A stretch of DNA of 64,000 bases from Chloroflexi bacterium HGW-Chloroflexi-10 (GTDB lineage: Bacteria; Chloroflexota; Anaerolineae; Anaerolineales; Anaerolineaceae), in assembly GCA_002840755.1 (NCBI GenBank), contig PHBZ01000012.1:56587-120586 (forward strand). The letters run 5' to 3'. The notes under the pieces were generated by a model that was not told where the DNA came from, made no database searches, and saw only the letters and a program-made list of their open reading frames with translations. Each line of letters opens with the position of its first letter. Within the stretch, counting starts at the first letter, position 1. The position numbers were made by a program, and so were the translations under genes. This document shows, piece by piece, positions 24,533-32,559 of the stretch.

Positions 24533-27500
24533 AAGCCTGGCGAGAGCAAGTAAAAATACCTACATATAAAATCGGGAAACCGGATAAAAACCCTATGTTT
24601 CTCGAGAAACGGGTTTACCAGGGCAGCAGTGGGGTAGTCTACCCCCATCCGGTCATTGACCAGGTGTTTGATGAGAAAGAAGACAAAGAATACACAGCCT
24701 TGTATCTTGAAAACAGCTATCTGAAGATCATGATCCTGCCTGAGATCGGCGGCAGGGTGCAGATGGCGCTCGACAAGACCAATGGTTATCATTTTGTTTA
24801 TTATAACCAGGTGATCAAGCCAGCTTTGGTTGGGTTGGCTGGGCCGTGGATTTCAGGCGGGATTGAATTTAACTGGCCGCAGCATCACCGCCCAAGTACA
24901 TTTGATCCGCTGGATTGGATGATTCAGGAACACGAGGATGGCAGTAGAACTGTCTGGTGCGCCGAGATCGAGCGCATGTTTCATACCAAAGGTATGCACG
25001 GTTTTACCCTTTGTCCCGACAGGGCTTATCTGGAAGTAAAAGTTCAATTATATAATCGCACATCCGAGCCGCAAACCTTTTTGTGGTGGGCAAATCCCGC
25101 GGTAAGTGTTCATGATGAATACCAGTCTGTTTTCCCGCCGGATGTACATGCTGTAATGGATCACGGTAAGCGTGATGTTTCTACCTTTCCCATAGCTGTG
25201 GGTACCTATTACAAGGTCAACTACGCTCCGGGAACCGATATCAGCCGATATAAAAATATCCCTGTACCTACCTCTTACATGGCTTATCATTCCGATTTTG
25301 ATTTTATGGGTGATTATGACCATCGCGCCGATGCCGGGATGCTGCACGTTGCCAATCATCACGTGGTTCCCGGGAAAAAGCAGTGGACCTGGGGAAATGG
25401 TGAATTCGGTAAAGCCTGGGATCGGCAGTTGACGGATGTAGATGGTCCTTACATTGAACTGATGTGTGGGGCTTACACCGATAACCAACCGGATTTCTCT
25501 TGGATCCAGCCCGGTGAAGAAAAATCCTTTACCCAGATTTTTATGCCCTATAAAAAAATTGGTCCGGCGTGCAATGCTAATGAGCACATAGCCCTGCGCC
25601 TGGAAGTAAAAGACACCCTGGTTGAATTTGGCGTGTATGCAACAGCACCACGCACAGTTACTGTGGTATTAACTCGCTATGGGCAGATACTCTATGAGAA
25701 GCAGGTTGCGCTTGATCCGCTGAACGTGTTGTTGGATTCGCTGACTCTCCACCCCCTGGCAAAGCCTCAGGAAATCACGCTCAGTGTAATGGAAGGGGAT
25801 TCCATTTTATTGGAATACACCCCGCTGCCGGATGAAAAACCTGAGGTTCCAGCCCCGGCCATGCCTGCCCGTCCGCCGGAAGAAATTGAATCCATCGAGG
25901 AGCTGTTTTTAAACGGCCTGCACCTGGAACAATATCGTCATGCTACCTATAACCCAGAGCCGTATTATCTGGAAGCCTTACGCCGTGATCCCGGAGACTG
26001 CCGTTGCAACAATGCCATGGGTTTACTGCTCTACCGGCGTGGTAAGTTTGCTGAAGCGGAGACCTATTTTCACAAGGCAATCAAACGGCTGACAACCCGT
26101 AACCCAAATCCGTATGATGGTGAACCCTATTACAACCTGGGGTTGGCGCTCAAAATGCAGGGACGTTTTGATGAAGCTTTTGATGCTTTTCATAAAGCTG
26201 TATGGAATGCAGCCTGGCAAGGCGCCGCGGATTTTGAACTCGCCCGCCTCGCCAGCCGTAAGGGACACTACATTCAAGCGATGGGTTATGTCAATCACTG
26301 TTTGCAGCGGAATGGAACTCACCACAAGGCGCGCCATCTGAAAATCGCGCTGCTGCGCCGACAAGGTTTGAAAGATGCAGCCCGGAGTGAGGTGATGGTT
26401 AGCCTGGCAGCGGACCCGATGGAATATGGTGCACTCTGGGAGCTTTTCCTGTTAGGCGGCTGTCCAGCTGATGAAAATAGCGTTCAACACACCCCGCAGC
26501 TTTATACTTCCTTGGCCCTCGATTATGCTCATGCCGGTTTATTCGAGGAAGCCAATAATCTACTGGAAAAATCGGCGTTCACAGACCCGTTAGCGGCATA
26601 CGCTTTGGGTTGGGTGCTGGATCAGGCAGGACAGAAGCAGGCGGCTGAAAAAATATTCCTGCGAGCCGCTTCCTTACCGGCTGATTATTGTTTCCCCAAC
26701 CGGCTTGAGGACGTGCTCTGCCTTGAAATGGCACAGCGTGTTAATCCAAGAGATGCCCGCGCTCCTTATTATCTGGGCAATTTCTGGTACGCCCATCGCC
26801 GTTATATTGAAGCCATTGCTTGCTGGGAGTGTGCGAGCGAACTCGATCCTGAGTTTCCAACTGTTCACCGTAACCTTGGTCTGGCGTATTTCAACAAGCG
26901 TCATGACGCGGAAAAAGCTCTGCATAGTCTTGAGAAGGCTTTTGAGCTGAACCCTGCCGATGCACGAGTATTTATGGAGTTAGACCAACTTTATAAGCGC
27001 CTCAACCGTACGCCGGGTGAACGTTTGGCTTTGTTGAAGGCACATGCAGACCTGGTGGAACAGCGTGATGACCTGTCTATTGAGTACATTAACCTGCTCA
27101 ATCTTTTGGACCGGCCGGATGAAGCCTACCAGCATTTAATGCGGCGCACCTTTCACCCCTGGGAAGGTGGCGAGGGTAAAGTGACCGAGCAATATGTGAC
27201 CTGCCTTGTAGAAAGCGCCAGAATCTCGCTTATGACTGGAGATGTGCAAACCGCAATGGATTGTTTAAGGCAGGCACAAGTCTATCCGCATAATTTGGGC
27301 GAGGGAAAACTGTACGGCGCACAGGAAAATAATGTTTTTTACTATCTCGGTTGTGCCTATGAATTGCTGGGTGAATTGGAGCAGGCCCGGGAGTGGTTCG
27401 AGCGTGCATCTACCGGCCTGAGTGAGCCGGCTTCCGCTGTTTTTTATAATGATCAGCCCCCGGATATGATTTTTTACCAGGGTTTGGCACTCTTGAAATT

Positions 27501-27792
27501 GAATCGGGCGGATGAAGCCCAGGGTATTTTTCGAAAATTGCTCGATTATGGCGCTGCCCACCTGAACGATGAGGTGCGAGTGGATTATTTTGCTGTATCG
27601 CTGCCCGATTTCCTGGTGTTTGATGTGGACATGAACGAACGTAACTATTTACATTCACGCTATATGCAGGGGCTGGGGCTTCTTGGTCTGGGCGACCTCC
27701 CCGCCGCGCAGGCGCACTTCGATGCCATTCTTGCCAGGGACATCCATCATGCTGGCGCAACCCTGCACAAGCGGATGATTCAAGCCATGTAA
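24517..27792 (+). CDS. DUF5107 - TPR repeat protein
   Basis: A 1091-residue soluble protein. Residues about 15-330 are DUF5107, a galactose-mutarotase-like beta-sandwich: LENSYLKIMILPEIGGRVQM (about 66-85), GPWISGGIEFNWPQHH (about 109-124), LWWANPAVSVHDEYQSVFPPD. The rest, from about 460, is at least ten TPR-like helical repeats (for example GLLLYRRGKFAEAETYFHKA, YNLGLALKMQGRFDEAFDAF). No signal peptide is visible. DUF5107 proteins are thought to act on sugars, but the reaction is unproven. It starts 16 nt inside the preceding gene and is followed after 9 nt by a second mutarotase-like gene. Confidence 0.9.
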   Translation: MPDEVKAWREQVKIPTYKIGKPDKNPMFLEKRVYQGSSGVVYPHPVIDQVFDEKEDKEYTALYLENSYLKIMILPEIGGRVQMALDKTNGYHFVYYNQVIKPALVGLAGPWISGGIEFNWPQHHRPSTFDPLDWMIQEHEDGSRTVWCAEIERMFHTKGMHGFTLCPDRAYLEVKVQLYNRTSEPQTFLWWANPAVSVHDEYQSVFPPDVHAVMDHGKRDVSTFPIAVGTYYKVNYAPGTDISRYKNIPVPTSYMAYHSDFDFMGDYDHRADAGMLHVANHHVVPGKKQWTWGNGEFGKAWDRQLTDVDGPYIELMCGAYTDNQPDFSWIQPGEEKSFTQIFMPYKKIGPACNANEHIALRLEVKDTLVEFGVYATAPRTVTVVLTRYGQILYEKQVALDPLNVLLDSLTLHPLAKPQEITLSVMEGDSILLEYTPLPDEKPEVPAPAMPARPPEEIESIEELFLNGLHLEQYRHATYNPEPYYLEALRRDPGDCRCNNAMGLLLYRRGKFAEAETYFHKAIKRLTTRNPNPYDGEPYYNLGLALKMQGRFDEAFDAFHKAVWNAAWQGAADFELARLASRKGHYIQAMGYVNHCLQRNGTHHKARHLKIALLRRQGLKDAARSEVMVSLAADPMEYGALWELFLLGGCPADENSVQHTPQLYTSLALDYAHAGLFEEANNLLEKSAFTDPLAAYALGWVLDQAGQKQAAEKIFLRAASLPADYCFPNRLEDVLCLEMAQRVNPRDARAPYYLGNFWYAHRRYIEAIACWECASELDPEFPTVHRNLGLAYFNKRHDAEKALHSLEKAFELNPADARVFMELDQLYKRLNRTPGERLALLKAHADLVEQRDDLSIEYINLLNLLDRPDEAYQHLMRRTFHPWEGGEGKVTEQYVTCLVESARISLMTGDVQTAMDCLRQAQVYPHNLGEGKLYGAQENNVFYYLGCAYELLGELEQAREWFERASTGLSEPASAVFYNDQPPDMIFYQGLALLKLNRADEAQGIFRKLLDYGAAHLNDEVRVDYFAVSLPDFLVFDVDMNERNYLHSRYMQGLGLLGLGDLPAAQAHFDAILARDIHHAGATLHKRMIQAM

Positions 27793-27801
27793 GGAGAGCG
27801 G

Positions 27802-28740
27802 ATGACTGCTATTTTGACAACTACCTGGTACGGCTTTCCCGCTTTTATGTTGGAAAGCGACGAAATGCGCGTAATCATTGTTCCGGATTTAGGCGCAAAA
27901 ATTGTGTCTATCTATGACAAACCCCACCGGCATGAGTGGCTTGTTCCACCCATGCGTGCGGTCAAACAAACAGCTTTTGGTGCGGATTTTGTGAGCCAGG
28001 ATATGAGTGGCTGGGATGAGATGATGCCGACGATTGTCTCCTGTACAGTTCAAGGTGTGCATTTACCTGATCATGGCGAAGTTTGGAGCGTTCCCTGGCA
28101 GGTGGAATCCCTGGTCGGTGAAGTGAGCTTATCTGTAGAAAGTAAGTTGCTGCCCTACCGGCTGAAGCGTTCTGCTGTACTAAGCGCTCCTGATTGCCTG
28201 GAACTGCGTTATACCCTGACCCATACAGGTACCACGGCAATTCAATACCTTTGGGCGGCCCATCCACAATTTGCAGCAGATGCCCATACCTGCATCGTTT
28301 TACCTGCCGAAGTCACACAAGTGGTGAATGTGGTCGCTGGAGATGCAATTTGGGGAGATGCCGGAAAACAGCATTCCTGGCCGGCTGCCAGAGGAGCCGA
28401 TGGACGGCTTGTCAGCCTCGACCGGGTCCGATCCGCACAGCAACACGCCTGCCGCAAATTTTATGTACCAGCGGAACAACCGGTAAGTTCGACCAGGCTG
28501 GTGCAAGAAGAGCCTGGTTGTGAACTGCGCATGACCTGGTCCACGGTGGAACTGCCTTACCTGGGCTTGTGGGTCGATGAAGGGGTGTACAATGCCAACC
28601 CCGTCGCCGCTCCGGAGCCATCCACGGGCTATTATGACAGCCTGGAGAGAGCCATTGATCTTGGAAAAGCGACAATTCTCGAACCCGGTGAAGAAAAAAA
28701 CTGGACTTTAAAAGTTATTCTGAGTAATTGGCAAAAGTAA
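27802..28740 (+). CDS. Aldose 1-epimerase-like protein
   Basis: Galactose-mutarotase-fold protein of 312 aa. The start of the fold is visible as EMRVIIVPDLGAKIVSIYDK (about 20-39), with GWDEMMPTI (about 71) and a late YLGLWVDEGVYNANPVAAPEPSTGY region that resembles the substrate-binding end of aldose epimerases. Canonical catalytic His/Glu could not be assigned with certainty. AGGAGAG precedes the ATG. It is the last gene of the sugar-import operon; with DUF5107 it gives two mutarotase-like proteins in one unit, pointing to a carbohydrate or glycoside substrate. Confidence 0.8.
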   Translation: MTAILTTTWYGFPAFMLESDEMRVIIVPDLGAKIVSIYDKPHRHEWLVPPMRAVKQTAFGADFVSQDMSGWDEMMPTIVSCTVQGVHLPDHGEVWSVPWQVESLVGEVSLSVESKLLPYRLKRSAVLSAPDCLELRYTLTHTGTTAIQYLWAAHPQFAADAHTCIVLPAEVTQVVNVVAGDAIWGDAGKQHSWPAARGADGRLVSLDRVRSAQQHACRKFYVPAEQPVSSTRLVQEEPGCELRMTWSTVELPYLGLWVDEGVYNANPVAAPEPSTGYYDSLERAIDLGKATILEPGEEKNWTLKVILSNWQK

Positions 28741-28762
28741 ATGTCATCCTCAACGCTTGGCC

Positions 28763-28786
28763 TTCAGGCTCTTTACACAGCCTGAA
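28763..28786 (+). terminator. Hairpin between convergent genes
   Basis: Perfect 8-bp stem TTCAGGCT/AGCCTGAA with an 8-nt loop, 22 bp after the mutarotase-like stop and before the convergent ferritin-like gene. No T-run on either side, so at most a weak terminator. Confidence 0.4.
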
Positions 28787-28794
28787 ATGAACCA

Positions 28795-28834
28795 GGACCG
28801 GAATAATACCGATATGGTGGTGAGGTAACCTCAC
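28795..28834 (-). pseudogene. 5' fragment of a second cis-prenyltransferase gene
   Basis: Minus-strand reading from a GTG at 28834 gives VRLPHHHIGIIPV, almost the first residues of the intact prenyltransferase at 9399 (MRLPDHIGIIPDGN); the DNA also matches closely except for a 3-bp insertion. Homology stops after the Pro codon. The GTG overlaps the ferritin-like stop codon as GTGA, so the parent gene was translationally coupled to it. Confidence 0.6.
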
Positions 28835-29184
28835 TGTACAGCCCCTTCTCGACCTTGATTAGCCTGGATTGACCAGGTTGGTTTGGCGGTCTTACCCACT
28901 TCTTCTACGTCTTGCCAGGCGCTTTCCGCATAGAACTTCTTTTCATTCGGAGTCAGCTCGCGGAGCAAACTGAGGAACTTTCGGATATGAACGCGTTCTT
29001 CGTTGGCGATGCCTTTAAATGCTTCGATGGCGAGCTTGTTGTTGGTTGCCTCGGCCAGCTGCATAAATGATTGCGTTGTTTCGTACATTGTAGTGACCAT
29101 GCAGCGTATCGCCAGGACGAGTTCCTCATCTGAGAGTTTCCTCTTGTTTGATAACCCTAAAAATGGTGATCCAAACATTTGCAT
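28831..29184 (-). CDS. Ferritin-like/rubrerythrin-type small protein
   Basis: Four-helix-type metal protein of 117 aa. LSDEELVLAIRCMVTTMYETT (about 15-35) followed by FKGIANEERVHIRKFLSLLRELTPNE (about 53-78) gives the ExxH-containing helices of short ferritin-like proteins, akin to encapsulin-cargo ferritins, which oxidise Fe(II) as dimers. The start at 29184 is chosen because AGGAG lies 8 nt before it; a longer frame to 29334 reads through non-coding sequence. No encapsulin shell gene is in the window. The C-terminus is followed immediately by a prenyltransferase fragment. Confidence 0.72.
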   Translation of the reverse strand: MQMFGSPFLGLSNKRKLSDEELVLAIRCMVTTMYETTQSFMQLAEATNNKLAIEAFKGIANEERVHIRKFLSLLRELTPNEKKFYAESAWQDVEEVGKTAKPTWSIQANQGREGAVQ

Positions 29185-29391
29185 GATAATTCTCCTTTTT
29201 TTCTGAATGAAAAGGTGAATCATTTTAGCATCGCAGGTGCCTTGCAAAATGGACGAGCAGATTAATTCCATTGCGATCTTTTGCGACGTGCCCTTGCCAT
29301 ATCTTCCACTAACCCGCCCGAGCACGGCCTTCACTGTTATCCAACCACACTTCTCATTATATTGATCTATTCTAGCGTTGCAGGATGCCTG

Positions 29392-29460
29392 TGGCTATCA
29401 GACTGACGCTTATTTGGATGTAGTCCAAAGAGGAAAGCGGCTGTCGGTGTTTGGACTACA
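29392..29460 (+). repeat. Dispersed repeat R, copy 2, with perfect inverted repeat
   Basis: Gapless partner of 9663-9731. Here arms GTAGTCCAAA (29420-29429) and TTTGGACTAC (29450-29459) form a perfect 10-bp inverted repeat around a 20-bp loop. It lies about 210 bp upstream of the minus-strand ferritin-like gene and just beyond the end of the diguanylate cyclase gene. Could be an operator, a small RNA, or a mini-element. Confidence 0.6.
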
Positions 29461-29549
29461 CGGTCCGGTTGACAGCACGGAGGCAGGATGCACGCATGCG
29501 ATGAGCGTGGATGGTCTTTGCGGCGCGGCGCCGGGTTTTACCGTGGTCA

Positions 29550-31283
29550 TCAGATGTCCAGCAGGTCCTGCATGTCGGTTTCGGCGAAGGCCAGGGCGTT
29601 TGCCAGTAAGTTCTTCCTGGCCTGCTCGTCATACGGAGCCCAGATGCCGGCCTGGTTGCGCCCGCATTGTTTGGCGGAGTAGAGGGCCTGATCGGCGTGG
29701 TCCACCCATTGATCCAGGCTGAGATCGGAGTTATAGGCGGCGATGCCGGCACTGACGGTGAGATTTAACTGGGCGTCCTGATAAGTAAATTCCTGGCGGC
29801 TGATGTGGCGCACCAGACGCTGACCTACCTGAATGGCCTGGTAGAGATTGGTTTCCGGCAGGAGGATGACAAACTCTTCGCCACCGAAGCGCCCGATAAT
29901 ATCCGTGTTGCGCAAAAAAATCTTAAGCTGCTGGGTAAACCAGATCAGCGTCTGATCGCCGCCCAAATGCCCATATTGATCGTTAATGCGCTTGAAGTGG
30001 TCGATATCGATCATCATCAGGCTCAAGGGATGCTCGTAGCGCTGCGCGCGTTTGATCTCCATGTCGGTCAGTTCAAAGAAATAACGGCGGTTGTAGATAT
30101 TGGTGAGCGGGTCCAGGTTGGCCAGATCGCGAAAACGCTGTTCGCTTTCTTTGAGCTTCTCTTCCACCCAGAGGCGCTCACTGATTTCTTTCTCGAGCTG
30201 GTCGTTCTTCTGCTGGATGATGCGCGCCTGGCTTTGCAGGGCCTGGATGCGGTAGGTGGTCTCTATGGTCTTGAAGCGCAGATCATTCTTTTCGGATTGG
30301 ACGCTTTCGTACAACTGGTGATACGTGCGGAAATGCTGATAGCCGTTCTGGTAATCCTCGAGCCTGTCGTAGGCCTGGGCGAGGTACTGGTGGATCAACA
30401 TGCTGGCGGAGGTGTCCAGGGCGGTTTCGGCGGCGCTGAGCGCTTCGCTAAACAGGGTAACCGCGTGATCCGGATGGTTGGTTTGCAGGCAGACCTGCCC
30501 GGAGAGACTTTTGGCCTGAACAATCACCTTGCGCAGATGATGCTCTTCGGCTAGCGCCAGGCTGCGGGCTATCCATTCTTCAGCCTGGGCGGCAAGGCCC
30601 TTTTTCAAAAGCTGCTGAGCCCGATGCACATAGACCTGAGCCTGAATACAGACCCAGCCGTTGGCCTCCGCGTTTTTCTGGCAGGTATCCAGGGCGATTT
30701 CGTAAAGCTCATCGTCCATTAACAGCAGAAACAACCCGGAAAGATGGCATTGCACGCAGGTGAGCAGGAAAAGGTTCTCATAATTGTTGAAAATCTGCTG
30801 GGCTTTTTTAAATTCCGCCAGGGCCTGGTCGGTATCGCCGCTGTGCAGGTAGAGAGCGCCGATGGACATGAGGGCTTCACCCAGGGGGAGGGGATTCTCG
30901 AGCCGGTAAGCCAGTTCGAGCGCTTTGAGCAGGGTCTCCATAGCCTGGTTGAGTTTGTTGATCGCCAGGAGGATATTTCCTTTCAGGATGGTCGCCCAGG
31001 TCAGGGTCTCATTTTGGGGAGCTTCGCGCAGCAGACGATCCACCTCGGGGAGGAGGTCCAGCGCGGCCTGGTGTTCGGCCATGAGGTAGAGCGACCAGGC
31101 CTGATTGAGCAAATGGGCGGCGGCTTTGCGCGGATCCTCCGCCGACTGGCTTAATTCGCCAGCCTTTTCGCGGCTGTTTTGCAGCGCCAGGTTTGGACAT
31201 GAATGCAAAAAAACCAGCCACTCCTGGCTGAAGACATCCCCTGTCTGCTGAATACTCGTCCCTGAATGAAATTGTGGCTGCAT
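29550..31283 (-). CDS. TPR-GGDEF diguanylate cyclase
   Basis: Cytoplasmic protein of 577 aa that should make cyclic di-GMP. Residues about 25-350 are TPR-like helical repeats (for example ALMSIGALYLHSGDTDQALAEF). A coiled coil (about 355-400) leads into a GGDEF domain (about 405-560) that starts NLDPLTNIYNRRYF. The active site is GGEEF (about 467-471), an accepted active variant. RNTD lies five residues before it, the I-site for product inhibition. No transmembrane segment. It is divergent from the exopolysaccharide regulator and shares the upstream region, so a role in matrix control is likely. Confidence 0.93.
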   Translation of the reverse strand: MQPQFHSGTSIQQTGDVFSQEWLVFLHSCPNLALQNSREKAGELSQSAEDPRKAAAHLLNQAWSLYLMAEHQAALDLLPEVDRLLREAPQNETLTWATILKGNILLAINKLNQAMETLLKALELAYRLENPLPLGEALMSIGALYLHSGDTDQALAEFKKAQQIFNNYENLFLLTCVQCHLSGLFLLLMDDELYEIALDTCQKNAEANGWVCIQAQVYVHRAQQLLKKGLAAQAEEWIARSLALAEEHHLRKVIVQAKSLSGQVCLQTNHPDHAVTLFSEALSAAETALDTSASMLIHQYLAQAYDRLEDYQNGYQHFRTYHQLYESVQSEKNDLRFKTIETTYRIQALQSQARIIQQKNDQLEKEISERLWVEEKLKESEQRFRDLANLDPLTNIYNRRYFFELTDMEIKRAQRYEHPLSLMMIDIDHFKRINDQYGHLGGDQTLIWFTQQLKIFLRNTDIIGRFGGEEFVILLPETNLYQAIQVGQRLVRHISRQEFTYQDAQLNLTVSAGIAAYNSDLSLDQWVDHADQALYSAKQCGRNQAGIWAPYDEQARKNLLANALAFAETDMQDLLDI

Positions 31284-31471
31284 CTATGCACTCCCCACGT
31301 AGTCCATTGAAAAAATTACCCGCATAAAACAAGCATAACCCTATTTTATGGTGATAATCTCAGAAAAATTATACAATATTTGGCTCCTGAATACAGCAAA
31401 CAAGATAAGACTATGAAAGAACAAAGTATTTGGGCACAGAACTTGTCTAGTCGTTTGACAAAAATAGTAAT

Positions 31472-31520
31472 AATTTGCAAAGAATTTGCTAAGTATTTGC
31501 GGATTGAATAGTCATATAAT
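31472..31520 (+). promoter_or_regulatory. Promoter with 11-bp-phased direct repeats (PhoB/OmpR-like box)
   Basis: Three 7-bp repeats AATTTGC, AATTTGC, TATTTGC at 31472, 31483 and 31494, each separated by 4 bp, the layout of Pho-box-type sites for OmpR/PhoB regulators. A consensus -10 TATAAT (31515-31520) follows 14 bp later, so the repeats occupy the -35 position, as at activator-dependent promoters. Points towards the OmpR-type regulator and the exopolysaccharide locus. Confidence 0.6.
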
Positions 31521-32261
31521 CAAAATAATATTTTTTTATGCATTTTTTACATCATCTTCCAATCACAATTGTTACAATAAAATATTTTTTGCTTGTAGAA
31601 ACCATGTCATCAGGGGACCATGCTGCATATAGTGATAGTTCAGGGGCATTTTGACAGGCATCAAGGCTTATAAGGGAGGGTGTAGGTATTTAAAAACGCA
31701 AATAATGGGCGGGCCGTGAATGCTGGTGAGGTCTTTGAAATGCTATATATCTTTGCGTTTTCGCATAAACCGGAAGGTTTGATGTCGAAGTGGCGGAGCG
31801 CGCTTTGTGCTCTGCGGCAGTTGGCTGGAAGCAGGGATTGGGAAGTGGGGGTATTCGTTTCTATTGGTCTCCTTCCTTCACCAAAAGACGTTCAGGACAA
31901 CGTCGCTATGTCTTGGGGGCAAGAGTCATTCTGGTCTAAAGCGCTCGGAGCGTTGCGCAATGGTATTAAAAAATCCAATCGGAACGAATGATTTTCCGGG
32001 AAAAAATCGGAATATGTAGGGGTGTGGTTCTTTCGAGCCGGCAGATATGGTGGTTTTTCGATTTTTAAAGTACTGGTATTCGTTTGGGAGCGAAGGGGGA
32101 AGAACAGTAATGAGTGATGAGTAATGAGTAATGAGGAAGAGCGGGGATGAGTAACGAGGGATGATGGGGGATGGAATTTGGTTTTTTTATCATGGAACCT
32201 CCAACTAGTACAATTTTGCTGCGTGAATCATTCTGAGTATGACGGTTTTTTGAGAGTTTGG

Positions 32262-32318
32262 CAACCTGCCTAAAAAGGCAGGTTGTCTAGACGAATAATT
32301 GCACAAAAAGGCAGGTTG
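32262..32318. repeat. Three-copy CAACCTGCC inverted/direct repeat
   Basis: CAACCTGCC (32262-32270) pairs perfectly with GGCAGGTTG at 32277-32285 (6-nt loop) and could equally pair with a second copy at 32310-32318. The two right-hand copies sit in the longer direct repeat AAAAGGCAGGTTGTNTAGAC. Mutually exclusive hairpins are possible. Confidence 0.5.
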
Positions 32319-32358
32319 TATAGACAGGAGGGGTGAGTGATGTTGGGACCTCCCCTAA

Positions 32359-32403
32359 CCCCTCCTAGCTCCTCACAGGTTCGGAGCGCTGCGCGAGGAG
32401 GGG
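32359..32403 (+). terminator. Hairpin with short T-run
   Basis: CCCCTCCT (32359-32366) pairs with AGGAGGGG (32396-32403), followed by AGTTTT. The sequence resembles a common intergenic repeat type rather than a classic terminator; function uncertain. Confidence 0.35.
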
Positions 32404-32559
32404 AGTTTTAATGAAAAAGTTGCTAAATATGGCTTATGCCACTATAATTTCAAAATACTTTGCAATCGTCATTTATTGTTGTTTCAACGGAAATTTTCTC
32501 CATATTTTTTCAAATTAATAACGGGTAAAACCAGGTGTTCAGCGCCAGGGGAGTTTTTT

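Larger units (their letters stand above)
31284..32559. other. 1.3-kb intergenic region before the exopolysaccharide locus
   Basis: AT-rich left half with a phased-repeat promoter (31472-31520), then a stretch with no convincing gene. A frame at 31716-31991 (91 codons) lacks a ribosome binding site and recognisable motifs. Degenerate TAATGAG micro-repeats lie near 32108-32134, a three-copy CAACCTGCC hairpin set at 32262-32318, and a C-rich/G-rich hairpin at 32359-32403. CGGAGCG-C/T-TGCGC occurs twice, near 31947 and 32382. It may encode an untranslated leader or RNA. Confidence 0.5.

Noticed and set aside
28831..29184. Encapsulin nanocompartment locus
   Set aside because: The ferritin-like protein resembles encapsulin cargo, but no shell gene is in the window and no clear cargo-loading tail was seen.
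28831..29334. Longer start for the ferritin-like protein (167 aa)
   Set aside because: The extra 50 residues have no family similarity and the only good ribosome binding site is at the 29184 start.
31716..31991. 91-codon frame in the intergenic region before the exopolysaccharide locus
   Set aside because: GTG start without a ribosome binding site, no recognisable motif, overlapping frames of equal quality, and odd composition; treated as non-coding.
32108..32134. TAATGAG micro-repeats as a regulatory iteron array
   Set aside because: Short, degenerate and simple in sequence; no dyad or phasing, more like slippage.
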